Assembly: GCA_964017185.1 (NCBI GenBank)
Contig: OZ024874.1
Location: 52,232,856-52,296,855 of the forward strand
Origin: Rugalucina vietnamica
Lineage: Eukaryota > Mollusca > Bivalvia > Lucinida > Lucinidae
DNA length: 64,000 bases
Direction: 5' to 3'
This document shows positions 50,267 to 61,989 of the stretch, in pieces (position 1 is the stretch's first letter; the number at the start of each line of letters is the position of its first letter). A model generated the notes under the pieces. It saw only the letters and a program-made list of their open reading frames with translations. It searched no databases and had not been told where the DNA came from. A program made the position numbers and the translations under genes.

Positions 50267-52751
50267 CTGTCTTCATCATTGACCCCGCTGCTCTTCTGCA
50301 TGCACTCCTTCACTGCCTGCATCCCCTCCCTAAACCTCTGCTGCAGTCGCCGGGCGTACAGCGATGCCCCACCCTCACTCATGTACCCAGAGTTCATATC
50401 CGCCTCCATCTGGTTTTTCTTGAGAATATCTCCATCTGACATGTAACCAGAGATATAATCATAATTCTCATAGTCCGAAGTTGTCTCGTCAAACGAAACA
50501 TTTCCCGAACCACTTGAGATTGCACGTTTTATTGGACTAGAATAGATTTTACCGATTTCCATCAGTGAACGGTTCATGCCAATACGATTTCCACCCACAC
50601 TGGTCATTGCGTAACATTGTCCTTGGGATACTGGTAATGGCATCTGTTTGTTAGGTGATGCGTAGCCTCTCATGTAGCCACCGTAATGTAAAGATCTATT
50701 CAGTGGCTGCATTGGTTGAATATCCAAAGTTTCACCGGAATCAGCCACAAATTTAGTGTTCTTATCAGTCTCTTTTGCACTTTTAGTCACATTGTCACTT
50801 TTTAACTTTTCCTTTTCATTTATTATGTCAGTATGCACCTCAGAATCAAATGTTGTCTCTTTCTTTTCCTTTTTCTCATGGGGCTGTACTATCGCCACAT
50901 TACTAGCCTGACGATTCATTTGCGTTCCCAGAACCTTAATTCCAAGTCTTGGCGAGTTCGCTGCACTAGAACTTAATATTACACTTTCAGTTGACGAAGT
51001 TGAACTACTAGCACTATGATTTGAGTCTGGAGTAGAATCATTCTTAACAGTTTCTTTAATATCAACTTGGAGTTCTTTTTGTGTTGGAGATGTTGGTTTA
51101 CCATTTTGAGTCACTTGAACGGTGTTTGTGTTACTTATATTTGTCCGTGTTGATGGGGGTGGTTCAGTCTTTGGAAGGGGTGGGGGTTGTGCTGATCTTG
51201 TATGAACCACTGATAACACAGCATCAGCACTTGTGTCAGTTTTCATTGATGGAGATGGCGTACTACACGTTGGTTTCACAACATTCACCGATTGAGAACT
51301 TATCAAATATCCATGAGAACTATCCTTATATGTTTTGTTCACACTAGTATTGCTTAAACTTTGTGAGGTGGCAACAGCCTGATTTGTCGGCTTAGCAAAA
51401 TGTCCCTCACCGATTCTTTCAATCTTACCATCATTGTATTCAATTTCAGTATACCGTGTCTTTGGCGTTCCAGGGAGATCCACAGGTATCCTTGGTGACT
51501 GTGTCGTCTGCTTTGATGGCTGACCTTGACCTTGAACCTGGTTGCTATGATTACTCTGGTTACGAGGCATGCTGTTCCCAGTATCTTTGTCAGATGAGGT
51601 ACTCCCATTTCTATGAGGAGGTACTGGGGGTGCTGGTGCACTCTGGGAAGACTGAGATACAGGTGCAGTATGGGATTGAGGAGAAACCATCTGTGATGCC
51701 GAACTTATTCCAGACCGACCAGATTTCTTTGGCAAAGTTGATGTCTGAATCTGGGAGCCTGGATGAGATTGAGTGTGTCCTTGTGTCTGAGACGGTGCAA
51801 CAGCATGGGTGGGCTGCAGACCCTCTCTTGTGCCCAATCCCCTCATTTTCTCCTCCTTAGATTTTGATGATTTCCCTGAAGAAGGTTTAGGAATCCCCTT
51901 TGAGCTACTGGAGGTTGGAATAGAACTACTGAGAGCTGATGTTTGTGTGGTAGAGATTCCTTGATTTGATGCTAATGATGTTGTTGAAGATGATTTTTGG
52001 CTTTTTACTCCCGATTTTGGGATCAAACTCCCGACTTTTGTCCCCCTGGTGAAAGTCTGAGATCCCGACTGAGGTAACTTGGATTGTTCAAGTCCCAATT
52101 TTCCCTGTGCATCCCCTTTGTGCTTCAAATTTGATTTCCGAGAACTTGATGTTGGCAGGGATGATACAGGGGTTGCAGGGAGGGAGCTGCTATATACGGG
52201 GTGGGACGGGGAGGGGGAAGATTGGCGAGAATGTTGTTGACCTATGGTTAAGCCTCCAATATTTTCCCGCTTTGCTGGTGTATTGACCCCACCCACCATG
52301 GGGCGGGGCTTGGCTGACACAGGACTGTCCAAGTCATTTGTGCTTGTTGCACTACTGCTAGCACCAGCATCAAAAGAACTTGTTGAATATGAAGAATCAC
52401 TCCTCGAACTTGTACTTAATGTACTTGTACTTGCACTTCCTGTACTTCCACCCTTTGCACTAGTTTTTATCACTCCACCACTTTTAGTCCGCGCTTTTTC
52501 TTTAGAATTAAAAAGTTTAAACTTATCTAGCATAGAATTCTGCTTATTGTCTAGTAGTTTTGATCTCTGATTCGGAACTTTATTCTGTGAAGTAGGTTGT
52601 GGTGTGGAAGACTGAGGGATTTTATGCTGCAGTTGTTTGTCCGGAGTTGCTGATTGGCTGCGTGGTGCTAGGCTCCGCCCACTTGGCGTAGGAATACCAG
52701 AAGTAGCTGGCGATGAGGCTCTCTGAGCATTGTGTGCCTCTGTGTCTGCCC
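50267..52751 (-). CDS. NAV: NAV large central exon (2485 bp)
   Basis: The acceptor is AAATTTTTCAG right of 52751 and the donor ACAG|GTAGGT is at 50266-50261. It encodes about 828 residues, Ser/Thr/Pro-rich and largely disordered. NAV signatures are LDKFKLFN near 52530 and, close to the 3' end, GYMSDGDILKK then NSGYMSEGGASLYARR, which match the conserved vertebrate NAV segment of the form GYMSDGDILGK...NSGYMTDGG. Three SxIP motifs of the EB1-binding type are visible: SGIP at 52690-52701, SLIP near 52020 and SSIP at 51916-51927. Each is followed by basic or Ser residues, fitting a microtubule plus-end tracking role. A proline-rich PPPLPKTEPPPS stretch is a possible SH3 ligand. The apparent ATG at 52533 is internal: the frame stays open to the acceptor. 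The exon leaves in phase 2 (AG), completed by T of the next exon to Ser, giving DEDS-FDDSSS. Confidence 0.95.
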
Positions 52752-53152
52752 CTGAAAAATTTAAGCATACAGAATGAAAAATAATTTTCCATGAACTTTG
52801 GTGTGAAAAATGTCATCTAGATTTCTGTTTGCTAACCTCTGATGCATAGGCTAGCTAGCTACCTAGCTATATCAAATACAAGTACAGGATAAACTATAGG
52901 CATTGTAATATTTAGATTCCTTCCAAGGGCTGATCCAGGGTTTCAGAAGAGGGGGTTCAAATGAAGAAAAGGGGGTTCATTTGCCTAATTTCACACAAAA
53001 TCTCTTGAAATACCCCATGAACATTAAATAATTTGGGTCCGGAGTGGGGTTCGAACCCCTTGAACCCCTCTCTAAATCTGCCACTGCCTTCAACTGTACT
53101 TATGTGTGTATGGGCATTGTGCACCATAGCTGATTTGTGTCATTATGTTTCA

Positions 53153-54583
53153 CATATCGTTGGCTCGTTGACAAAACCTCGTAACTGCACTTTTTTCAAA
53201 AAATCGTTTTTTCACATGGCGCGATTCAAAACATTCAAATTCAGCTTGTGACAAAGCCTTGTAGGTTTTGTCCAATGGGAAGTTAGTTTTTCGATGACCG
53301 AACAAAACCTCGTAATTACAAATGGTAAACGGACTTGAAAAAAGGTGACAAAACCTCGTATATGCAATTTAAAAAAATTTAAATACAAGAAAATCTTTAT
53401 CTTTTAGATATGCAAAAGTTGCATACGAGGGTCATTCAGGAATTAATGACAATGATTCCATTAAACTTCATTCTTAACACTTGTGTGCTTCTCATATACT
53501 AATACTTAAATTTGAAGATGCATGCTATTTAATGGTTCCTCCAAAAGTTCGCTAACATGCCAGTTCTGTGGTTGCTAGGCAACCAAAGAATACAAGGTAA
53601 ATGAGCTTGGACGCGACATACTGTTGTTTATAAAAGCTAGTACTTGCCTGGATGGAAGACCAGTATCTTGGATATGTTAACAACATTTCATGAGGATTAA
53701 ATATGTGGTTTTTGTAAGCATGACTGTCAATGGTATTGATCACAGTGACACTGTACCTAGTGTTTCAAAATGAATCAGCACCATCTCCAGTTCAAATTTA
53801 ACTGTATCAAATCTAGCTAGTCTTTTTAAAATCTAATACTTGTTCTATAACAGTCTCAGATTTTTTTATTTTTTGTTTTTGTTAAGAAGCCGTAGGAATA
53901 CCTTTAAGATTAAACACACCACTAGCTGTTGGAATTTATTTGATTGTTTCATTATCTGGTTTAAAACACACTGTTATGCTCAGAATGGGTTTATTTTGTC
54001 CTGTTCTGTTGTTGCTTAGCAACCGCGCGTGTTGCTAATCAGGAAATTGACATAAATGTTATGGTTGCCCTTGTTGACCTCTAATGCTTTTATTAATCAT
54101 CAAAAATCACTGATAAGACTGTCCAAGCACCAATCCTACACGTTTTACTTACCCTACCCCCATACAAAAATATGTAAAAATGGACTTTTTCGCGTCCATG
54201 GACACTTCAGGAGCCATATACAAATTAGCATAGCGTCAAATCTAGACATGATAAAAACACAAAATTTTCAGCGCGAATGCATAATATATGTGTCCACATG
54301 TAACATATCAAATAAAGCCGAGATTAATCATACTTTCCGAGATATGGATCCATTGTCATTAATTCTTGAATGACCCCCGTATGTATGATTTCTCATAAAT
54401 GCATTCTTTAATTCATCATAAGAATCTGCTTCTGGCTTTCATTTATCAAGTTTTGTATATACGACAATTTGTTAACATGCACAATTATATATCATTTATA
54501 TACAAGTTTTAGTTTTTTGCTTCTCCTGAAAAATTTGTTTTTTTTTTGCAGTTACGAGGTTTTGTCAACGAGCCAACGATATG
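53153..54583. mobile_element. Element with perfect 37 bp terminal inverted repeats
   Basis: CATATCGTTGGCTCGTTGAC at the left (53153-53189) is repeated inverted at 54547-54583, perfect over 37 bp. The left subterminal part holds further copies of ACAAAACCTCGTA (about 53302 and 53347). There is no transposase ORF. A mariner-like element sits inside it. Confidence 0.8.
53426..54379. mobile_element. Mariner/Tc1-like element nested in the 37 bp-TIR element
   Basis: TIRs CGAGGGTCATTCAGGAATTA (left) and, inverted, CGGGGGTCATTCAAGAATTA (right), with TA on both sides (53424-53425, 54380-54381). The terminal consensus and TA target fit the mariner group. About 954 bp; I see no intact transposase. Confidence 0.7.
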
Positions 54584-55189
54584 CATAACTATGTTATCTC
54601 ATGACTGCAATAATCATAGTTAATGAGATCATGTATTTTAGTATCTGGCGATATTTTTCCAATTGCCCTTCTGCTACTAACTTTTGAAATCAATGGCATC
54701 ATTAATTATATAAACATGGAAAGACAGTTTTACAGCCCAATATGAAGCAATATGATTCCAATCTATTAATCAAACATGAGTCATGCAGAATTAAAAGAGC
54801 CACTGTGTCACCATGTAGGATCAAGTGGGTCTTACAGTAACTCAAGCAGGGAAAAGTGAGATAATTCATCATTGACAAAGATGCAGAATTCAAACTGGCT
54901 TGCCTCCCTTGCAATACTGCATTTCTCAGTATCCATAATTCATATTTTTATAGTACCTTTATTGTTGCGTCAACTTGCTAAATTACATCCAGAGTTAAAG
55001 CTTAGTGTTCAAGCTTAATGTTCAAGTTTAAGGTCTTTTACCATTTTATCAATCATCTAAATATGGAAGTATTCTAGGCAAACTAGCTCATTCAGGAAAA
55101 CAGATAAAGCTAGCAGTGACATTATTTATCATTAGTTAAAAGAACCAGTTTAGGTCATCAGAGACATAATTGCCAGTCTGTTCCTATTT

Positions 55190-55472
55190 TGAGCCACCTC
55201 ATAGGAAAACCAACAATTTGCATATGCGAAAACAAAGGCGCAGATCAGCTTCGCGGTAACCGCGAAGCTGATCAGCGCCTTTGTTTTCGCTTCAGCTTCG
55301 AGGTAACCGCGAAGCTGATCAGCGCCTTTGTTTTCGCTACACGGATAGTACAATCCCTCTTCTTCCTAAATACGAAATTTCATGCTTCTAGCTGTCTTCT
55401 GTTACTGTGCAGTCCGGTTTGTATGACACCTGGTCGGAAACCACATTGTTGGTTTTCCCATGAGATGGCTCA
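55190..55472. mobile_element. Family B MITE with tandemly duplicated hairpin half
   Basis: Hairpin CTTCGCGGTAACCGCGAAG, followed by a second copy of GAAGCTGATCAGCGCCTTTG; both terminal inverted repeats are present. Confidence 0.85.
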
Positions 55473-55905
55473 TTTGATACAATCAGACTGAGAGGAGCTG
55501 CTTAGTTTTGCCGATTTTTCTTATGGTACAAAGAATTGAACACATTTATCGTACTATAACGGCAGTCATTTCTTTTTACAAGCAGTTGCATCCCTTGATT
55601 CTTTTCAATGATATGCCTATCACCAAACTGAGGAAGGCTGTAAGGAAAAAGAAACTCAGCACTTACATTTTCAGACTTAAACAAAATTCTTTGGAAACAA
55701 AAAATATCCCTGCTAATGCCTATGATCTTGACGCTGCAAAAATATTGAAACCTAGCACACCATCAAAAAGACCATAACAAAATCAATGCCAAAATTCTTT
55801 CTCTCCATACAAAATCTTGTGGAAACTGCATTTGCACGTCTTTTTTCTGAAGCAATAGTATCTCAATGTAAGTATGATTTTTAGCATCCTCTTGCAAAAG
55901 CCAAC

Positions 55906-56330
55906 CCGAGGACCAATGGTCCTGTAAACGCTCACCTGAGACCTGAGATATATACATGTACCAATAAACTTGTTAGACTAGAATGGTACAATGCATGTAT
56001 ATAACCCCAGGTCATCCTACGGTCATGATTTATATTAATTATGATGGGCTCGCGTCCCCAATGCTACATACCAAGTTTCGTGGAAATCAGCCCGCTGGTT
56101 CTGGAGAAGAAGATTTTTAAAGGTTTTTGCTATTTATAGCCATGGCGGCCATCTTGGTCATGCGACTTGGACCACTTATATAAACTTTCGTTCCCCCTTC
56201 CTAAGGATGCTCCACATGAAGTTTGGCTTTGATTGGCCAAGCGGTTTCAGAGGAGAAGATCTTTGAAATTGTGGATGACGCATGGGTATACTATGAGCTT
56301 ACCTGTGAGCCTTCGGCTCAGGTGAGCTAA
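55906..56330. repeat. Family C, short single-monomer copy
   Basis: Start GAGGACCAATGGTCCTGTAA, one shortened monomer with GCCATGGCGGCCATCTTGGT, no satellite, end CTTCGGCTCAGGTGAGCTAA. Confidence 0.8.
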
Positions 56331-56790
56331 AAATTTGAAAATCAGTTTACAAATAAATACATGTATCTTTGAAAAGTTTGCATATACAAGGGAGGTAACC
56401 CAAACATCTGTCAATCTGACTTCTAGTAATGTACTGTGTGGACCACATTTCACGGAATGGTTTGCAGTTTATCTGCAAAAATACTGTCATATCTTACTTC
56501 AAGCATATAAATTTACATAATACAAGTAAGACCTATTAAAATAATGTGTATATGTGTGCATATATTTTTTTCTTCTTATTTTTTGAACAATTTTTTATTT
56601 TCCAAAAAATCTTTCATCCAGTTTTCTTCTTATTCAAAAACAATTTGCACACTGGATATCCAGAAAAAACCAATGTAACTGAGAACAACCAATGCTGTTG
56701 AAACTAATATGCAACAATTGCGAGTATTTACCTGTCAGGGAGCAACTTTCCATGGATTACTCTAATCCAAGTTAAGTTGTTCCCATATAA

Positions 56791-57041
56791 GGGCCATTTG
56801 TTCAAAATTAACAACATCTTTAATTAACGATTCGTTAAAATTTCAAATGACAATATTACATAATTAATACAATGTCATTTTTTGTTGAAAAAATATGAGA
56901 ATCCTTTGCATTGCACACTAGGATTCTCACATTTTTTCAACAAAAAATTACAGTGTATTTGCCTTTGAAGTCGATATATAGTTAACAAATTGAGGAATTA
57001 ACGACAGCATTAAGCTAATGAAGTGTTGAACAACTGGGCCC
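56791..57041. mobile_element. MITE with GGGCC ends and a central 29 bp hairpin
   Basis: The ends GGGCCATTTGTTCAA and inverted GGGCCCAGTTGTTCAA are related. The inner arms at 56877-56905 and 56920-56948 (GAGAATCCT / AGGATTCTC cores) pair almost fully. The right end is 36 bp from the NAV exon edge at 57078. Confidence 0.65.
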
Positions 57042-57077
57042 TGATAGTCTCTGTTTAACAAGTGTGAAATACTGTAC

Positions 57078-57226
57078 CTAGATTGTTATTATTATTCTGT
57101 TGATTCTGTTGCTGCCTGGTCTTACTGGCCGACTGAGAACTCTGGGATTTGTTCCGCGTATCCTTCGACGAGGGGTGAGCTATAGTAGGACATTTGCTGC
57201 TCTGCTGCTTGCCATACGCTGGAAGT
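57078..57226 (-). CDS. NAV: NAV exon 1 of window (149 bp), Ser/Gln/Asn-rich
   Basis: The acceptor is ATAATTTCAG just right of 57226 and the donor CTAG|GTACAG lies at 57077. It enters in phase 2 (one base, A, completes the previous codon) and leaves with a single G. That G joins the first GG of the next exon to give Gly, so the frames agree. It encodes about 49 residues beginning LPAYGKQQSSKC and ending in a run of Asn after several Gln: polar, disordered, with basic and Ser residues typical of the NAV middle region. It has no recognised domain, so the call rests on splice signals, matched phase and position rather than similarity. A MITE begins 12 bp outside the acceptor and another ends 36 bp outside the donor. 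Confidence 0.75.
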
Positions 57227-57238
57227 CTGAAATTATAT

Positions 57239-57474
57239 ATGAGCATATGCATGAGAAAACAAACAATCTGGGTTCCAACCAGGTCAGACACAAACTGGCC
57301 TGTACAGTCACAAAAGCAGGCTAGAAGCTTGAAATTTTGGATTTAGAAAGTAGAGGAATTATACTATCCCTTTAGTGAAAACAAAGGCACTGATCAGCTT
57401 CGCAGTTACTGCGAAGCTGATCTGCACCTTTGTTTTCACCTATGCAGATTGTTGGTTTTCCCATGCGGCGGCTC
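57239..57474. mobile_element. Family B hairpin MITE abutting a NAV acceptor
   Basis: Ends TGAGCATATGCATGAGAAAA and CCATGCGGCGGCTC. Its left edge is 12 bp from the exon edge at 57226. Confidence 0.8.
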
Positions 57475-57800
57475 GTAAGTTGTTTGGTAAAATTTTGTAT
57501 GATAAAATCAACAAATTGTTGTTGTTGTTTTCTAATTCATTTATATTTTCGTTTCTGACAAAGACTCAAATTAAGCAGGGCATTGCACAGTGTGATTAGT
57601 CTACACTGTGTGTATCCAGAATTCATTTTAATAGCTACAGCCATCAGCTACCCATTTAGTGCAAAGTGAAGGCTCCGATCATCTCCTGCTTGGTTTGTTT
57701 AATTTCTTCACATCTCGGTCCACAACTTAACAGTCACATCCAGACAGAGCCAACGCTTCTTGGGAAGAGTAATCAGAGACCACTTTCCCAGAATGATCGT

Positions 57801-58008
57801 TTGTTTGTATTGAGGCTTAACGTCCCAGTCAACAATTTTTCAGTTCTGTCGGGACGGAGCCAACGCTTCTTGGTTTTAACCATTACTGTGGAAAGTTAGT
57901 GTGTCTTGCTCAAGGACACAGCACTGGGGATTGAACCCCAGACCTCTCGATTTGGAGTCCGATGCTCAACCACTACGATCTACCACTATGCCACCGCTCT
58001 CCCTCCAA
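57801..58008 (-). mobile_element. tRNA-derived SINE (family S1) with 9 bp TSD
   Basis: Read on minus: a tRNA-like head (GCATAGTGGTAGATC, box B-like GGGGTTCAATCCCC), then a body with TGGTTAAAACCAAGAAGCG and a tail GTTGACTGGGACGTTAAGCC. The direct repeat AATGATCGT flanks it at 57792-57800 and 58009-58017. This is the best-preserved S1 copy in the window. Confidence 0.8.
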
Positions 58009-58041
58009 AATGATCGTAACTGGGATATTTAGCTACAGAAA

Positions 58042-58321
58042 ACATCAGGTAAACATGCCCGTGTAATGTATACCCCCTTGAACCCCACTTTTGTATAGTA
58101 AAACTGGGGTATGCAGGGGTATACTTATTTTTCTTATTTTTGCTCCAAAACATAGATTGTGGGTACTTGTTAGAACCGCCTCACCGAGGCGGTTCTAACA
58201 AGTACCCACAATCTATGTTTTGAGCAAAAATAAGAAAAATATCAAAAATTTTCTACTGAAATTTTCAATTTTTACAACTTAAAAAATCTCTGTATATTAC
58301 ATGGGCGTGTTTTCGTAATGA
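58042..58321. mobile_element. Family A foldback MITE
   Basis: Perfect core CCGCCTCACCGAGGCGG with arms GGTTCTAACAAGTACCCACA; both outer ends are present. Confidence 0.85.
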
Positions 58322-59037
58322 AACAACAAAGCACCACTGTATGGCTGCACATTGACACTTACAACAAAGCGCAACTCGAAATCTTTTAAATACATTGATT
58401 TATATAATAAACCAGCACGCTCGTCGGCATACATTGATTTATATAATAAACCTGCACGCTCATCTGAAACTGTATTAAAAAGCAGCATTACAATAATCGA
58501 CAACCTTATTTAGAGAACTTTATAAAATCCTATAATTAATATCTTTCGATTCTGATTTCAATCTCTGTATTTTTAGACACAATTGAACCTGATCAGCTGT
58601 GCGATTGAAATCAATACGACAATAATTCAGGTGCACAATAATTGCGCAGTAAATCTATGAAATATTTGGACAGTCGAAAAGGGTGAAATTGTCTGTTTTA
58701 TTACGAAAACTTGCCCATGCAACATGCACAGATTTTCATATGTTGAAAAATTTTCGGTTAAAAATAATTGATATTTTTAATATTTTTGTTCAAAATATTG
58801 GTTTTGAATACACATTAGAACCCCCACTATTCCCCAGGGCTTTGGGAGGGTGGGGGGAACTAGGACATTATGACGAGATTCTCAGTAGACTCTATCCAAG
58901 GGAGCTGCTCATTATTCCCTTGTTGAAATCAATAAGAGACATAATATAAACATTGAAAATATCTTGCCAGCTGATCAGGGGATCAATTTTCATCATATTT
59001 CTGATCAATATTTTTAATTCAATTCCAAATGATTAAA

Positions 59038-59242
59038 CCAACAACATGCATAGGCAAAAATAAAGGCACAGTAACTGCACAGCTGATCAGCACCATTGTT
59101 TTTTGCTATACAGATAGTGCTATTCCTCTTCTAATTATGTCCAACAATTAAAGCTTCTATCCTGCTTCTGTGACTGTACAGGCCGATTTGTGTCGGACCT
59201 GACTGGAAAACCATATTGTTGTTTTTTCCATGACGCAGCTCA
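59038..59242. mobile_element. Family B MITE with 27 bp perfect flanking duplication
   Basis: The B body is present with a shortened hairpin. The 27 bp starting TTTTTAATTCAATTCCAAAT is identical at 59011-59037 and 59243-59269. Confidence 0.8.
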
Positions 59243-60029
59243 TTTTTAATTCAATTCCAAATGATTAAATCTGTCACTGGCTTTTCTGAGGCCCAGACTC
59301 ATTTTAACAGCTTGCAGGCTAAAGAATGAGCCATGTCATGTCTTCTGCCTTGCACAACAGAAGCAATACTATGTTATTTAGCATGCTATTGATACGCAAA
59401 ATTTTGTTGTCAGTTGCATAAAATTTAAAGCTGAAAAATACAAGACAGAGAGTTCATGTGGGTAGATGCATCCCCACCAAGCTTACAGCTTGCCTTCATA
59501 TCCAGGTACATGTAGTTTAAAAGTGATTATAAATGAAACATGCCAATAAACTGAAGAGACTGTCATCAGTATAGTGAAGCCAGGATCCGTACAAAAGATA
59601 ATCATAAAAGAAATTTTAACAAAAACTCACCATGTGACAAAAACACAAAAAGTTCCAAAGGTTTTGAGGACAAAAGAAACAATCATGGTGTCATGACACT
59701 ATGACAATAATACCAGAGTTGATCAGAGTTATGCCTACCTCCTTTTGTAATGAGAATCACTTCACAACAACACATAACAATCTGCTCAGAAAAATAATTC
59801 CAAAAATAGTCAAAATCAGAAATTTCCAAATATTGTCAGAAAATCTCATTTACTTCCCCACAATGATAGCTTCTCAATATCAGTAATCAATTTAAAGAGA
59901 GGCGGTGAAAAAAATCAATGGTTGTCACATCTGAGCCTGAAAGCCTTTCAGATCTTTCTCTCCATTATTACTTTGCATTCTGGGTAATTTTGCATGATTT
60001 TTGTCCTTCATGAATATCATCAGAATGTC

Positions 60030-60092
60030 AAACAGCTTGGACTCTGATCAGGCACGACAAATCGTCGTGCCTGATCAGGGTCCAAGCTGTTT
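60030..60092. repeat. Hairpin with GATCAGGCACGAC arms
   Basis: AAACAGCTTGGAC(T/C)CTGATCAGGCACGAC pairs with its inverse across an AAATCG loop; about 28 bp arms with one mismatch. Confidence 0.8.
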
Positions 60093-60950
60093 GCTAAGGC
60101 CATTAGCAGACGACCTAAGCAGATGGCACTCGCAGACGAAGTGTTAACAAAGACTCAATCAGAAGTGGCTCTAGATCTAAGTAAATAGCTCTTACAGATT
60201 AATTTCGCCATTTAAGCGTTTGAAGCAAGAGTGCGGTTGGTTAAGACAGTGATTGCAGTGATGATGCTACTACATTTTGTGGAATAGGTTAGACTTTGTT
60301 TGGCTCCAATCAGAACACTTTAAATGTCTTCAGGATTTCAAAATACTGGTACTGTACTTGTTGAAGTATGCAGAATCATTAACCACTTCATTTTTTCTAT
60401 GGGAAATTTCAAAGATGTTATAAATGATTGTGCAACTAGAGATAACTTTAAGAAGACAGTGCTGCCTTGCGTGCACTGATGCAAGATGCTGAAATGTCAA
60501 GTAGCATCTGGCTGTCCCTAGAAATAGTTTGTAATTACCGCCAATGTTTACTTAAATTGGAGAAATTAACACTTCTGTCTGCCTAAACAAACTGCATTGT
60601 CATGGCAACCATTTCCTGACATTTCACAAAAGTCCTAATCTTCTTAGTACAAGAAGTATTTATTTATGTAACAGAATAAATCTTCAAAGTCAAGGGGGCT
60701 TAAACTTGACATTTATGAGACATTTATTGCCTTGTGAATGAAAAACATTGACCTCTGTGATTGGGAAAAGATACTTCAAAACTTTTCTGCTGGTTATAAG
60801 CTACACTATTTCTTGACAAGAGGGTGGGTCAGATACTTATTCAGCTTACATGTTTTGCCCCCTCCCCTTTCCCAACACACCCTTTGCAAAAATGATGCTG
60901 TGGTCAAAGTAGTAAAATACAGGAGACTCATACACACACACACATGCACA

Positions 60951-60952
60951 TT

Positions 60953-61010
<58 letters not shown>

Positions 61011-61030
61011 GAATGAATGAATGAATGAAT
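60951..61030. repeat. (CTTA)n then (GAAT)n microsatellite
   Basis: About 15 CTTA units, then about five GAAT units. Confidence 0.9.
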
Positions 61031-61501
61031 TCAGAACAGGTCCTCAAGTTCAGACTGTTCTTTTGATAAATTGATAGCCCTTTTTGTGACTGTTCTAAAT
61101 GACTTTTCATGATTTTTTGCAAGGACACATAAGGGCTAGCACAAAAACTGAGGGTATGGGATCAAGAATTTCTTTGTTTGAAAATCATATTCATCATTTA
61201 GAATCGAGGATGATAGGAAAAATAAACATGAGACAGGCCAGAAGAAAACCCATCTTCAGCCACAGAGCTGAAATACTGCAGAATTTGACATGAGGTTAAC
61301 AACCAATGTATGCGGTATGTCAGGGAAAGTGGCACCCAATAATTAGAATTTTTGGCCCTTTATACATGAATGTAGGGACCCTTTAGATGTCACATGACAT
61401 AAGAAGGGGTAGTTGTATTGTGTCTCCTAGTCAGAATCCTTTTTACTCTGACAGAATTTAATCAGATGACACTTGAAATGAACAGCTGTGGGCATTATTA
61501 T

Positions 61502-61740
61502 TTGAGCCGCCTCGTGGGAAAACAAACAATGTGGTTTCCGACCAGGTCCGACACAAACCGGCCTGTAAAGCTACAGAAGTAGGCTAGAAGCTTGATATTT
61601 CGGATTTAAGAAGAAGAGGAAGTGTACTATCCAAGTAGCAAAAACAAAGGCGCTGATCAGCTTCGCGGTTACCGCGAAGCTGATCTGCGCCTTTGTTTTC
61701 ACCTATGCAGATTGTTGGTTTTGCCATGAGGCGGCTTATT
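61502..61740. mobile_element. Family B hairpin MITE
   Basis: Ends TGAGCCGCCTCGTGGGAAAA and CCATGAGGCGGCTTA; perfect hairpin CTTCGCGGTTACCGCGAAG. Confidence 0.85.
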
Positions 61741-61989
61741 TGTTTTTGAAAAACTGATATTCAATAAATTCCCTGCTGAGAATTTGAAGGGTTATTAAAC
61801 TGTTTGTCAATAAATCAATAAATGGAAAAAAAAAACTCTCTAAATCATTTTGCACATCATTTGCAAAATCCCCTGTTTATTCCAGGCTTTCATGTTCTAA
61901 TTAGTTTGGTTCTTACTATAGATTTTAAATGCTTTTCTTTCTTGCTAGTAATTTGCTTTTTTGCTAGGGAAGTTTTTGAAGTTATTTAA

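Noticed and set aside
52531-52533. ATG at LDKFKLFN as a translation start
   Set aside because: The frame is open for 72 more codons to a good acceptor at 52752, and the upstream exon joins in phase.
55189-55491. ORFs with ENKGADQLRxNxEADQRLCF (also near 30285, 36739, 43274)
   Set aside because: They are translations of the family-B hairpin MITE, not a gene.
59626-59690. Possible NAV or other exon ending at donor ACATG|GTGAG, with an ATG and hydrophobic residues
   Set aside because: It would end in TG and the next NAV exon begins with A, making a TGA stop. No independent support for another gene.
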